DNA of 20,640 nt from an uncultured Bacilli bacterium (lineage in GTDB: Bacteria > Bacillota_I > Bacilli_A > RF39 > UBA660), in the NCBI GenBank assembly GCA_910584305.1, contig CAJTZW010000020.1, positions 1 to 20,640 on the forward strand, written 5' to 3'. The notes under the pieces were generated by a model. That model saw only the letters and a program-made list of their open reading frames with translations, was not told the DNA's origin and did not search any database. Shown one piece after another: positions 1-8,002 of the stretch (position 1 is the stretch's first letter; every line of letters starts with the position of its first letter). The position numbers were made by a program, and so were the translations under genes.

Positions 1-26
1 ATTTTAGGAAATTGCAACAAAATTTG

Positions 27-46
27 CCACTTGTATTGACAAGTGG
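27..46. repeat. Perfect inverted repeat overlapping a -35-like hexamer
   Basis: CCACTTGT (27-34) and ACAAGTGG (39-46) form an 8-bp perfect inverted repeat around a 4-base centre, ATTG. The right arm contains most of the TTGACA at 36-41. This could be an operator, or a hairpin at the end of an upstream gene outside the window. No T-tract follows it on the plus strand; a G-run does. Confidence 0.45.
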
Positions 47-80
47 GGGGGGGGTGTATGCTAGAATTATATTGTATAAT
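36..80 (+). promoter_or_regulatory. Candidate promoter with a ten-G tract in the spacer
   Basis: A perfect TTGACA (36-41) is followed by exactly ten G residues (45-54). Possible -10 boxes are TATGCT (57-62, spacing 15), TAGAAT (62-67, spacing 20) and TATAAT (75-80, spacing 33). None sits at the optimal 17 bases, but gain of two G or loss of three would put one there. The arrangement resembles promoters switched by homopolymer slippage. It is inference, and the tract could also be a sequencing length error. Confidence 0.3.
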
Positions 81-96
81 AAAGGAGGAGTATAGA

Positions 97-337
97 ATAA
101 AAAAAATACTAATGATAATAGTTAACTGAACCCCATTTCTTGGACAAAGAGAAATTAGTTTGTAAATCAAAGGAAGGAAATATTACCATTATGTACAATG
201 ACAATACAATTACGGGATATACTGCAGTTGGAATAACTTATGACCTAGACGGTCAAAAAGAGATAGCAAAACAAATTGGTGTAGAAGAATACATTAAAGC
301 ATGGTTTAGTGAAAATATGACTGGGACATGTGAATAG
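97..337 (+). pseudogene. Decayed small lipoprotein-like gene
   Basis: A strong SD (AAAGGAGGAG, 81-90) is followed at 97 by ATA instead of ATG. The codons after it read KKILMIIVN, the start of a typical lipoprotein or secretion signal, and stop at TGA 127. A different frame, open from about 122 with its first start-type codon TTG at 140, encodes a 65-residue product with no SD of its own. Its body (KLVCKSKEGN, then GITYDLDGQKE) looks like the secreted part of a small lipoprotein. I read this as one gene with a lost start codon and a frameshift or deletion at the lipobox. Alternatively, the 140-337 frame is an intact short gene. The family is not recognised. Confidence 0.45.
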
Positions 338-394
338 TATTCTAAAATTCAAAAGAAAATGATTGATATAAAATAAAGTAAGGATGGAGAATAT

Positions 395-1927
395 ATGAAA
401 AATAATTTAAAATGGTTGTTAATTATGCTTTCATTTGGAGTATTTGTTTCAAATGTAAATGCAGAAGAAACTGAATATGTGAAAATAGTAGATAATGATG
501 GATATAGTATTTCTGTAGATGTTACTCATGATGGCATGCCCTCCCTAAATATGACACTAAATGGGATGGAAGAGAAAGAAAATACAAGGTATTATGTTAA
601 GTTTGTAAATGAAAATGATGAAATGCCAGCATTGGAAGAGAGTAAATATGGTTGTGACATTTCTCAGTTCAGTAGCTTTAGTGGTAATAATTGGCATGAT
701 GTTGCTTCTCATAATAATGAAATTTATGTAGAAAATGATTGGTATATGCTTTCAGGATATAACTATGCATATGTTGTAAGAGGTTATGAAGATGATGCAA
801 AAAAAGAATATAGATATTATTGTGAGATTACTAAGGAACCTATTAAGGTAACTCGCCCTGATTTACCAAAGCTAGGAGAACGATATGATATTTCCTTTTC
901 AAATGGTGATTATGGTGAAACTAAAGATCATATTAGTATTAGTCCAACCTTTCCCCATAGAGGGGCAATGGGAAGTCATATGTTAAATGTGAAAGTTGGA
1001 GTTATCAATGATAACAATGTATTATCGAAGTTAGCTAACAATACATCTGATTCGTTAACCAGTTTAATGGAATATGCAAAGAATAATGATGGAAAAGTAT
1101 ACCAGCTAGTAGATAATAAATATGTATTCGAAAATAATGGTTTAGACATAATTCCAAATGCATATTATTATATTTATACGTCATATGAAAACGAAAATGG
1201 ATTGTATCGTGATTTATCGGATATAGCAGTAGTGCAAGCAGATGAGTATGGATATAGTCTCCGTACTGATGTTAGATGGAAATTATCAGAAGTTTCTGAT
1301 AACTGGAAACAACTAGTAGAAAAGATGACTAGTGATAAAAAAGATTCACTACGTACTTTATATAATTTAAATGTAGAAGCAAGTGATAATATAATCACAG
1401 TTAGTACACAAAAGGATGATAAAACATATACGATTGACTATACATATAAAGATGGTATTGTATCAGCAAGTGCTTCATCAGAAGAAACATACTATGTTTT
1501 AGGAAATGTATCCAATAGTTATGTGTTAAATTATGTATCTGAAATATTACATTATAATACACAAGACTTTAGAAATTGGCTAAATACAATAGATGATAGT
1601 AACTTATCATTGCAAAAAGATGGTATAGAATACACTAACAAGGTATATAAAACTACTGATGGAAAAGATATAGAATACTATTCTGATTTAAAGATAAATA
1701 TTGATAATGGAATTAATGCCTATTATACAAATATACAAAACACAGAAGTACCAAAGGCAGAAATTACCAATAAAGAGGAATTAAAACAGGATGCTACAAA
1801 TGTGGAAACAACAGTAGAAAATCCAAAAACAGGGCTATATATTTCACTAGGAGTGTTAGTGGTTGCTACATGTGGTGTAATATTTTATATAGTATATAGA
1901 AAAAAGAATTATTTTAATAAGATTTAA
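395..1927 (+). CDS. Secreted surface protein with NPKTG sortase-type anchor
   Basis: The 510-residue product starts with a Sec signal peptide (positive MKNNLK, hydrophobic core, likely cleavage after VNA near residue 23). The C terminus has a cell-wall sorting signal layout: NPKTG at about 476-480, a hydrophobic stretch of roughly 22 residues, then a YRKK tail. Sortases cleave such LPXTG-like motifs and attach the protein to peptidoglycan. The middle is rich in Asp, Asn, Tyr and Ser with no domain I recognise. It resembles other extracellular proteins of gut Firmicutes only in composition. The ATG at 395 has an AAGGATGGAG SD. The next gene starts 17 bases downstream, so co-transcription is likely. 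No sortase gene is in the window, so anchoring is inferred from the motif. Confidence 0.75.
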   Translation: MKNNLKWLLIMLSFGVFVSNVNAEETEYVKIVDNDGYSISVDVTHDGMPSLNMTLNGMEEKENTRYYVKFVNENDEMPALEESKYGCDISQFSSFSGNNWHDVASHNNEIYVENDWYMLSGYNYAYVVRGYEDDAKKEYRYYCEITKEPIKVTRPDLPKLGERYDISFSNGDYGETKDHISISPTFPHRGAMGSHMLNVKVGVINDNNVLSKLANNTSDSLTSLMEYAKNNDGKVYQLVDNKYVFENNGLDIIPNAYYYIYTSYENENGLYRDLSDIAVVQADEYGYSLRTDVRWKLSEVSDNWKQLVEKMTSDKKDSLRTLYNLNVEASDNIITVSTQKDDKTYTIDYTYKDGIVSASASSEETYYVLGNVSNSYVLNYVSEILHYNTQDFRNWLNTIDDSNLSLQKDGIEYTNKVYKTTDGKDIEYYSDLKINIDNGINAYYTNIQNTEVPKAEITNKEELKQDATNVETTVENPKTGLYISLGVLVVATCGVIFYIVYRKKNYFNKI

Positions 1928-1944
1928 AGGAAAGAGGTATATTT

Positions 1945-3159
1945 ATGGGATTTATTAAAGCTTTTTCAGGTGCTCTAGGTGGCACATTTGCTGACCAATG
2001 GAAGGATTTTTATGTGCCAAGAGCTGGAGTTTCCGGTACCGCTGCTGTATTTCAAGCAGTTCCACAATCACAAAATAATGATCGTGGAGAAAATTATAAA
2101 GGAAATGAGAATATCATTTCTAATGGAAGTAAAATAGTCGTTCCAGAGGGAACTGCACTTATTACTCTACAAGATGGGCAAATAACAGGGTTTATTGCCG
2201 AACCAGGAGGATTTGAGTTTAGATCAGATGATCCTAATTCACAATCTATGTTTGCAGGAGATGGAATCTTTGGTCAAACTATTAAATCAACTTGGGAAAA
2301 AGTAAAATTTGGAGGGCAACCTGGAAGTCAACAACTAGCATTTTATATTAATTTAAAGGAAATACCTAACAATAAGTTTGGAACTCAATCAGAAATATAT
2401 TGGGATGATGCTTTCTTTGGTACACAAGTTGGTGCAGTAACAAGAGGAACTTATACTTTAAAAATTGTTGATCCACTATTATTTGTTAAAAACTTTGTAC
2501 CTGCCAAATATTTGCAACCAAATGCACCTATATTTGATTTTGCAGATATGGATAATGATGCAGGAAGTCAATTATTCAATGAAGTAGTTGGTTCTTTATC
2601 TGCAGCATTTTCAAATTATACAAACGATCCTAGTAAAGGAAATCGTATGTCAAAAATTCAAGGAGATCAAATTGGATTTGCACAATCTTTATCACAAGCA
2701 GTTGAAGAAGGATATCAATGGAAAAGTGATCGTGGACTTGAAATTGTAAAAACTGCTATTCTTGCTATTGAATATGATGAAGATACGAAAGAATTAATGA
2801 AAGATGTTAAAAAAGCTGATGCTTTATCTGGTGCAAGAGGCAATTCATTTATGCAACAAGCTACTGCTCGTGGAATGCAAGCAGCAGGCGAAAATGGTGG
2901 AGGAGCAGGCATGGCATTCATGGGAATGGGTGTTAATGCTGCAGGTGGAATGATGGGAACAATGCAACAACCAAATAATGGCTCAACTTATCAACCTGCA
3001 TTTGGAGGGCAACAAGTTGCTCAACCACAAGCAGGAACTAATGCACAACCTACAGAAGATCCTACTGAAAAGTTATTAAATGCAAAAAAATTATTAGATG
3101 TAGGAGCAATTTCTCAAGAGGATTACGATAAAATAAAGGCACAAATATTAGGACTATAA
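1945..3159 (+). CDS. SPFH/Band 7 protein with C-terminal SHOCT domain (YdjI-like)
   Basis: This 404-residue protein has the N terminus of the virion-core-protein-like SPFH family (MGFIKAFSGALGG, FADQWKDF) and a Band 7 region through about residue 290. A Gly/Met/Gln-rich linker follows (about 310-365), then a C-terminal SHOCT-type motif (LLNAKKLLDVGAISQEDY, about residues 375-392). In Bacillus subtilis the comparable YdjI works with the membrane proteins YdjG and YdjH and with PspA in a membrane-stress response. Here the next two genes encode zinc-ribbon membrane proteins, which supports the same type of module. It is probably peripheral at the inner face of the membrane; no signal peptide is evident. 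The SD is AAAGAGG just before 1945. No PspA gene is nearby. Confidence 0.85.
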   Translation: MGFIKAFSGALGGTFADQWKDFYVPRAGVSGTAAVFQAVPQSQNNDRGENYKGNENIISNGSKIVVPEGTALITLQDGQITGFIAEPGGFEFRSDDPNSQSMFAGDGIFGQTIKSTWEKVKFGGQPGSQQLAFYINLKEIPNNKFGTQSEIYWDDAFFGTQVGAVTRGTYTLKIVDPLLFVKNFVPAKYLQPNAPIFDFADMDNDAGSQLFNEVVGSLSAAFSNYTNDPSKGNRMSKIQGDQIGFAQSLSQAVEEGYQWKSDRGLEIVKTAILAIEYDEDTKELMKDVKKADALSGARGNSFMQQATARGMQAAGENGGGAGMAFMGMGVNAAGGMMGTMQQPNNGSTYQPAFGGQQVAQPQAGTNAQPTEDPTEKLLNAKKLLDVGAISQEDYDKIKAQILGL

Positions 3160-3163
3160 TTGT

Positions 3164-4660
3164 ATGCAAGATGGTTATAATTCAAATGTAACTCCACCTG
3201 CAAATAACAATAATGTAGAAAATAATCAGACTAATAGACCTACAATAGTTCAAACTGATGTAGGTGCAAAAGATGGGCAAGATAAATGTCCAAGATGTGG
3301 CTCAACTGATATTGAAACAAATACAAATAGTGGTAAATTAAGATGTAATTTTTGTCGATATGAATTTGATCCAGAAAAAGTAGTTGGTATGGTAACAGAT
3401 ATAAATCAATTACAAGGACAAGTTATAGGATCAGGAGCACAGGATATTGTGGCAGATACAAAAGATGTTTTAACATTTAAGTGTAGTAGTTGTGGAGCTG
3501 AAGTTGTTATTGATACATCTTCTGCTTCGCAAGCTAGATGCCACTGGTGTAGAAATACATTATCTGTTAATCAACAAATCCCTAATGGTAGTATTCCAGA
3601 TGTTGTATTGCCTTTCAACATAAATAAAGATACTGCTAAAATTGAGATTGAGAAATTTGTAGGAAAGAGAAAATTCTTTGCACATCCTAAATTTAAAGAA
3701 GAATTTACTACGAATAATATAATGGGAGTTTACTTTCCATATATGGTAGTGGATATAAATTCACATGCGAGGTTCTCTGGATATGGAGAACATCAGGTAA
3801 GAAGTTATTCCGTAAAACGTGGAGATAAATATGAAACTCGTTATGATGCAGATTACTATGCAGTTGAACGAGAGTTTGACTTGGTAATAGATGGATTAAC
3901 CATTGAGTCAAGTTCAGATAAATTAGATACAGTAGCGTCCAATAAAACCAACAATGTTATTAATGCTATCATGCCATTTGATATTGAAAATTGTGTTAAA
4001 TATAATGCCAATTATCTAAAAGGTTATACGTCAGAAAGGCGAGACACCAATGTAGAACAACTCTCTTCCTTAGTAGGAAGACAAGCAAAAGATATCGCTA
4101 GATATACAGCCAATGATACATTAGAACAATATGACCGTGGTGTATGTTGGAAAGATGAAACATTGAATGTAATTGGAGAGCAGTGGAAGGCAGCGTATTT
4201 ACCAGTGTGGTTGTACAGTTACCAACAAATAAATGGCAATAAAAAAGTGTTACATTATGTAGCAGTAAATGCGAGAACCAAAGAAACGATGGGAAGTGTT
4301 CCTATCCATATGCCTAAATTGTTCTTTGTGTCTTTCTTAGTTGAACTATGTGGAATTTTTGGTATGTGGTTTGTTGATTTTGATTATAATTGGTTATTTT
4401 TAACTTTGGGATTTGTATATTTCTTTATAATGTATTCGAAATATCGTAATGCTAGTGCAAGACATACGTATGAAAAAGAAACGAAAACAAATATGACAAA
4501 TGTTCGAAAGAATGATCGATTTATAGAAAAGAGAAAAGGACTTAGCAATTCTAAAATTGAAGGAGCCAATAACTTAAAGGTAAGTGGAACAAATACCACT
4601 AGCCCATTTCTAAGTAGTTTAACAGAAAATAATATGATAAATGAAATGATAAAAAAATAA
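3164..4660 (+). CDS. Double zinc-ribbon membrane protein (YdjG-like)
   Basis: The 498-residue product has a Asn-rich start and two Cys4 zinc ribbons: C42/C45 with C61/C64, and C107/C110 with C126/C129. A long soluble domain follows, then two closely spaced hydrophobic segments near residues 385-430 and a basic C-terminal tail. This is the TFIIB-type zinc-ribbon arrangement of B. subtilis YdjG, a membrane partner of the SPFH protein YdjI and of PspA. It lies 4 bases after the SPFH gene, so translational coupling is likely; only a weak AGGA lies upstream. At 498 residues it is longer than I recall for YdjG. Function is inferred from domain order and neighbours. Confidence 0.75.
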   Translation: MQDGYNSNVTPPANNNNVENNQTNRPTIVQTDVGAKDGQDKCPRCGSTDIETNTNSGKLRCNFCRYEFDPEKVVGMVTDINQLQGQVIGSGAQDIVADTKDVLTFKCSSCGAEVVIDTSSASQARCHWCRNTLSVNQQIPNGSIPDVVLPFNINKDTAKIEIEKFVGKRKFFAHPKFKEEFTTNNIMGVYFPYMVVDINSHARFSGYGEHQVRSYSVKRGDKYETRYDADYYAVEREFDLVIDGLTIESSSDKLDTVASNKTNNVINAIMPFDIENCVKYNANYLKGYTSERRDTNVEQLSSLVGRQAKDIARYTANDTLEQYDRGVCWKDETLNVIGEQWKAAYLPVWLYSYQQINGNKKVLHYVAVNARTKETMGSVPIHMPKLFFVSFLVELCGIFGMWFVDFDYNWLFLTLGFVYFFIMYSKYRNASARHTYEKETKTNMTNVRKNDRFIEKRKGLSNSKIEGANNLKVSGTNTTSPFLSSLTENNMINEMIKK

Positions 4661-4675
4661 TTTAGGAGGCTAGTT

Positions 4676-5263
4676 ATGAAGTATAACACATGCACCAAAG
4701 TGTTATGTAGTTTACCCATAATACTATTGTTTCTATATTTTATACCATTTGTCGGAGTATGTTTGATTTTATTTAGACTTTTTATATATAAAAATAATAA
4801 ACAATATACTTTGATTTGTTTAATCGTTATAGGCTTATTGCTTTTGATTCCAGATTTGATTTTAAGGGTAGTAAATCTTTTTAAAATAAATATAGAGACA
4901 ATTCCTCACTTGGAAATAATAATAACTACTCTTAATCATGAAAAACTAGTAGGATATGGTAAGTTTATTATCATAGTAGGTATTATTTTATTAATAATCT
5001 ACACAATTATTTCTACTATTATGAAAAAAGTTGCAAGTACAGGCAGAATATTTCTTTTTTCATCTATGATGATGCAACAAAATAAAATGGTAGAGATTTC
5101 TAAACAAAATGATATGGAAATGAAAATAAAAAGAGAGAAAGCCAAAAACACGCATGTTGTATATTGTCCCAATTGTGGTGCAGATAATATACTATCTGGA
5201 AATGTTGGAATGTGTAAATACTGTAGAAGTAAATTAGAATATAAAGAGAATCCCTTAGCTTAA
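4676..5263 (+). CDS. Small membrane protein with C-terminal zinc ribbon (YdjH-like)
   Basis: The 195-residue protein has about three hydrophobic segments (roughly 10-36, 45-68 and 96-117), then a charged Met/Lys/Gln-rich stretch and a C-terminal Cys4 ribbon (C164, C167, C180, C183; CPNCG and CKYC). It starts 15 bases after the YdjG-like gene with a good SD (AGGAGG) and ends inside a terminator hairpin. It is the third and last gene of the SPFH module and probably fills the place of YdjH, forming a membrane platform with the preceding protein. Sequence similarity to YdjH itself is not obvious to me; position and architecture carry the call. Confidence 0.65.
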   Translation: MKYNTCTKVLCSLPIILLFLYFIPFVGVCLILFRLFIYKNNKQYTLICLIVIGLLLLIPDLILRVVNLFKINIETIPHLEIIITTLNHEKLVGYGKFIIIVGIILLIIYTIISTIMKKVASTGRIFLFSSMMMQQNKMVEISKQNDMEMKIKREKAKNTHVVYCPNCGADNILSGNVGMCKYCRSKLEYKENPLA

Positions 5264-5280
5264 CACTAAGGGATTTATTT
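5250..5280 (+). terminator. Rho-independent terminator, possibly bidirectional
   Basis: ATCCCTTAG (5250-5258) pairs perfectly with CTAAGGGAT (5266-5274) around a 7-base loop, followed by TTTATTT. It overlaps the last codons of the zinc-ribbon gene and abuts the stop codon of tmcAL on the opposite strand. On that strand the stem is followed by TCTCTTTAT, so it may end both convergent transcripts. Confidence 0.8.
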
Positions 5281-6429
5281 CATAATTGGTGTATTTTTGT
5301 ATTCTGATTCAATCATTTTGATTTTATCTTGTTCATCTAAAATAGAGGCATATACACAAGTAGTTCTATATTCTAAATCTAACATATTGGATTTTATAGA
5401 AGAGAAATTCGTAATAAGGGGAACATCTATCTCTTTTTTTATTTGATTTAAATACTGTTTTCCAATAAGATCAAACCCTAAGATTCGTATATATTCAATA
5501 TCTCTAAATTGTAGAGCTTCTTCCTTTGTAAAATTACATAAAATATGTGTGAACATACGAGATAGTTTATTGTATGTATATCGTTTGGTTTTAACTTTTA
5601 AGATTAAGTCATCAAAACTTACTGCTTTAACAATGTATTTTTTGATTCTATTTTCAATTCCTTCATCCACTGTTTGATATTTGTCTAGCTCATCAATATG
5701 TGTTAAGATGATAAACTTTAATAATGAAAAATAATCGTTGGTAAAGTGTAACTTTTTCTGTAAATAGTGCTCTGTTTTTTTAGGAACATAAGCATGTACA
5801 CTTTCTCCATGCGAAAGTGCATATCGAATGCTAGAGGCACTCGTCATAGAATCATTTAATTCTATGCTATTATAATCATTATTTCTTTTGATACATATTG
5901 GTTCAATCTCTGCTCTTTGAAGTAGAATTTCTCTTATATAACTAATCCCCAAAATATCATTGGGCTTGTCAACCTTTTTTCCAGTGATTTCAAATAGTGC
6001 CTTTGAAAGTGCTGTTGGATAGTTAATGCCTTCTTCCAAGTATTTTTGTACAAGTTTATTATATTCTTTGTTTTTGATTTGTGTTTCAGCAAGTAATGTC
6101 AGCTTTTTTATGTCATTCGTTTCACTACCAAATACCAAAGTATCTACATGTAAAGAAGATAGTAATTGAATACTAGCATGAGCAAATATATCTGCACTTT
6201 GGGTTGCAAAACAATATGGAAGTTCAACAACAATATTCACACCATACTCAAGCGCTAGTTCGGTTTTATCCCATTTATTTAGTAAACTTACTTCTCCTCT
6301 TTGCGTAAAATTTCCGCTTATTACTAAAATAATGATAGAATCTGGAAATATTTCTTTGATTTTATTGATGTGATATAAATGTCCATTATGAAATGGATTA
6401 TATTCACATATAATACCGATACGTCTCAT
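5275..6429 (-). CDS. tmcAL: tRNA(Met) cytidine acetate ligase
   Basis: TmcAL (formerly YlbM) activates acetate with ATP and transfers it to the wobble cytidine of elongator tRNA(Met), forming N4-acetylcytidine. The 384-residue product has the family's nucleotidyltransferase-like N terminus, GIICEYNPFHNGH, with the HxGH motif at H14-H17. It also has SGNFTQRGE (about 39-47), VELPYCFATQSADIFA, and LGISYIREI further on. Length is near the family norm of about 400. The ATG has an AAGGGGTG SD. It diverges from the HAD phosphatase gene and shares a 76-base intergenic region with interleaved promoters. Confidence 0.93.
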   Translation of the reverse strand: MRRIGIICEYNPFHNGHLYHINKIKEIFPDSIIILVISGNFTQRGEVSLLNKWDKTELALEYGVNIVVELPYCFATQSADIFAHASIQLLSSLHVDTLVFGSETNDIKKLTLLAETQIKNKEYNKLVQKYLEEGINYPTALSKALFEITGKKVDKPNDILGISYIREILLQRAEIEPICIKRNNDYNSIELNDSMTSASSIRYALSHGESVHAYVPKKTEHYLQKKLHFTNDYFSLLKFIILTHIDELDKYQTVDEGIENRIKKYIVKAVSFDDLILKVKTKRYTYNKLSRMFTHILCNFTKEEALQFRDIEYIRILGFDLIGKQYLNQIKKEIDVPLITNFSSIKSNMLDLEYRTTCVYASILDEQDKIKMIESEYKNTPIMK

Positions 6430-6449
6430 AGCAACACCCCTTTAACTAT

Positions 6450-6478
6450 ATCATAAACGCATTGAAAAATATAGACAA
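6450..6478 (-). promoter_or_regulatory. Promoter for tmcAL
   Basis: On the minus strand, TTGTCT (plus 6473-6478) and TATGAT (plus 6450-6455) are separated by 17 bases. They lie upstream of the tmcAL SD. The -35 and spacer overlap the opposing promoter of the HAD gene. Confidence 0.55.
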
Positions 6479-6490
6479 TTATGATAAAAT
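6462..6490 (+). promoter_or_regulatory. Promoter for the HAD phosphatase / yceD / rpmF operon
   Basis: TTGAAA (6462-6467) and TAAAAT (6485-6490) are 17 bases apart. The start codon at 6506 is only 15 bases past the -10, so the leader would be about 9 bases. The element is interleaved with the divergent tmcAL promoter. Confidence 0.6.
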
Positions 6491-6505
6491 GAACAAGGTG
6501 GTGCT

Positions 6506-7252
6506 ATGATTATACTTGATATGGATGGAACACTATTAGATAGTAATCAAACAGTTCTAGAAAGCTCTAAAGTGATTTTAAGAAAATTAAAACAAATAGG
6601 AAAGACAATTGTCATTGCAACAGGAAGATGTGTAGAAAGTGCATTACAGTATCTTCAAGCAGATTTTGTAGATTACTTGCTAGCAAGCAATGGTGCTATA
6701 TGGTATTCTATGAAGGAAGATAAAATTATAAAAAGAAGCAATATAGAGTCTCAAAGAGCAATTGATTTACTATGCGAATATAGAGATGATATTTCATATT
6801 TGTATATTATGAATACCAAAAGTAACCACTTCTTGAATGTAGAGGATGCGAACAGATATTTACAAAATAATGAAGCTATAATGTTATCGATTCATTTTAT
6901 ACATATGCAAAATGACTTTCTTATTCATAAGATAGGTAAGAAGTTTAGTGATTTAGAAATCCGTATAATGCAAGATTCATTTAGTGATTATCAGTGGATA
7001 GATATTGTAGCAAAAAATAATGATAAGGGGGAAAATATTAAAGAATTGGCAAAGTATTTAAATATCGACATAGAAAATGCAATATGCTTTGGAGATGGCT
7101 TAAATGATATTGAAATGTTTAAAGTTTCGAAAGTGTCTGTTGCTATGGGAAATGCCTTAGAAGAAGTAAAAGAAGTAGCGACACATATTACAGATTCGAA
7201 TGACAAAAATGGTATTTATAATTTTTTAAATGAATATTTTTTTGGTGAATAA
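6506..7252 (+). CDS. HAD-superfamily (Cof-type) phosphatase
   Basis: This 248-residue protein carries the four HAD signatures: motif I DMDGTLLDS (nucleophile Asp, residues 5-13), motif II around IATGR (about residues 36-40), a lysine on KNNDKGENIKEL for motif III, and motif IV CFGDGLNDIEMF. The cap between motifs II and III fits the Cof/YidA-type family (IIB subfamily), which dephosphorylates sugar phosphates, FMN or pyridoxal phosphate. The exact substrate cannot be told from sequence. The protein is cytosolic, slightly shorter than typical (about 265-270). SD AAGGTGG precedes the ATG. yceD follows after 15 bases, so the two are probably co-transcribed. Confidence 0.85.
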   Translation: MIILDMDGTLLDSNQTVLESSKVILRKLKQIGKTIVIATGRCVESALQYLQADFVDYLLASNGAIWYSMKEDKIIKRSNIESQRAIDLLCEYRDDISYLYIMNTKSNHFLNVEDANRYLQNNEAIMLSIHFIHMQNDFLIHKIGKKFSDLEIRIMQDSFSDYQWIDIVAKNNDKGENIKELAKYLNIDIENAICFGDGLNDIEMFKVSKVSVAMGNALEEVKEVATHITDSNDKNGIYNFLNEYFFGE

Positions 7253-7267
7253 AGACGAAAGGAATTT

Positions 7268-7759
7268 ATGTGTATGATAATTGATTTAACAAGACTAAAA
7301 AACGGAATAGATGAATATATTGAAGTAGATGAACTTGTACCATTTGAACAGGAATATGCACAGAATACAGAACTCATAGATCTTAAAAATACTATGGTAA
7401 AAGGAACTCTATATAAGGATAGTACAGAACAAATTATATTAAATATTGTTTTAAAGGGGGTAATGGTACTACCCTGTTCCATTACTTTAAAACCAGTAGA
7501 CTATTCGTTTGAATGCTCCATTCATGGAAGCATGGAAGAATTGTATCAAGAAATTGATAAAAATGATAAAAAATACGAAAATTCTATTGATATTTTACCA
7601 ATATTATGGGAAAATATATTAATGGAAATGCCCATGAAGGTTGTAAGTGATGATTTATCTGATGCTAAAACAGAAGGCGAAGGATGGAAACTTATAACAG
7701 AAAAGGAAGATACATATATAAATCCAGAACTAGAAAAGTTGAAAGATTTATTAGATTGA
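7268..7759 (+). CDS. yceD: YceD/DUF177 family protein
   Basis: The product (163 residues) belongs to the YceD/DUF177 family, which is almost always encoded just before rpmF. Members are linked to 23S rRNA metabolism or ribosome assembly. Recognisable here are the start IDLTRLKNG, the central GTLYKDSTEQIILNIVLKGVMVLPCSITLKPV region (strands of a small beta domain) and the acidic C-terminal tail with NPELEKLKDLLD. Two in-frame ATGs exist, 7268 and 7274. SD GAAAGG is 5 bases from the first and 11 from the second. Family N termini resemble the shorter form, so 7274 is possible. rpmF follows 16 bases downstream. Confidence 0.85.
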   Translation: MCMIIDLTRLKNGIDEYIEVDELVPFEQEYAQNTELIDLKNTMVKGTLYKDSTEQIILNIVLKGVMVLPCSITLKPVDYSFECSIHGSMEELYQEIDKNDKKYENSIDILPILWENILMEMPMKVVSDDLSDAKTEGEGWKLITEKEDTYINPELEKLKDLLD

Positions 7760-7775
7760 AAAGCGAGGTGTTAAT

Positions 7776-7991
7776 ATGTTAAAGTTAGATATTCAAATGT
7801 TTGCTGTACCATTTAGAAAAACTAGTAAAACTAGAAAAAGAATGCGTCGTACACACTATAAAATTAGTGAAAATGGAACTACAAAATGTCCAAAATGTGG
7901 AGCAGACATTCGTCCACATAGAGTTTGTAAAGAATGTGGAACTTACAAAGGAAAAGAAGTTATCCATTCAAGTGAAGAAACAACAAAATAG
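7776..7991 (+). CDS. rpmF: 50S ribosomal protein L32 with L27-like N-terminal extension
   Basis: AVPFRKTSKTRKRMRRTHYKI from residue 10 on is the canonical bacterial L32 start, followed by the Cys4 zinc ribbon (CPKCG and CKECG pairs). L32 sits in the large ribosomal subunit. Unusually, nine residues, MLKLDIQMF, precede the normal Ala. They match position for position the Firmicute L27 N terminus (MLKLNLQFF before Ala), which the protease Prp removes. The start at 7776 has SD GCGAGGTG at proper distance. The internal ATG at 7797 has no SD and would give MFAVPF, so the extension is very likely translated. Zinc-ribbon residues are intact. Confidence 0.95.
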   Translation: MLKLDIQMFAVPFRKTSKTRKRMRRTHYKISENGTTKCPKCGADIRPHRVCKECGTYKGKEVIHSSEETTK

Positions 7992-8002
7992 TTGTTTTTT
8001 TC
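7978..8002 (+). terminator. Terminator after rpmF
   Basis: AAACAAC (7978-7984) pairs with GTTGTTT (7991-7997) around a 6-base loop, and T residues continue to 8001. The stem is short and AT-rich, so it may be leaky. It overlaps the rpmF stop codon. Confidence 0.55.
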
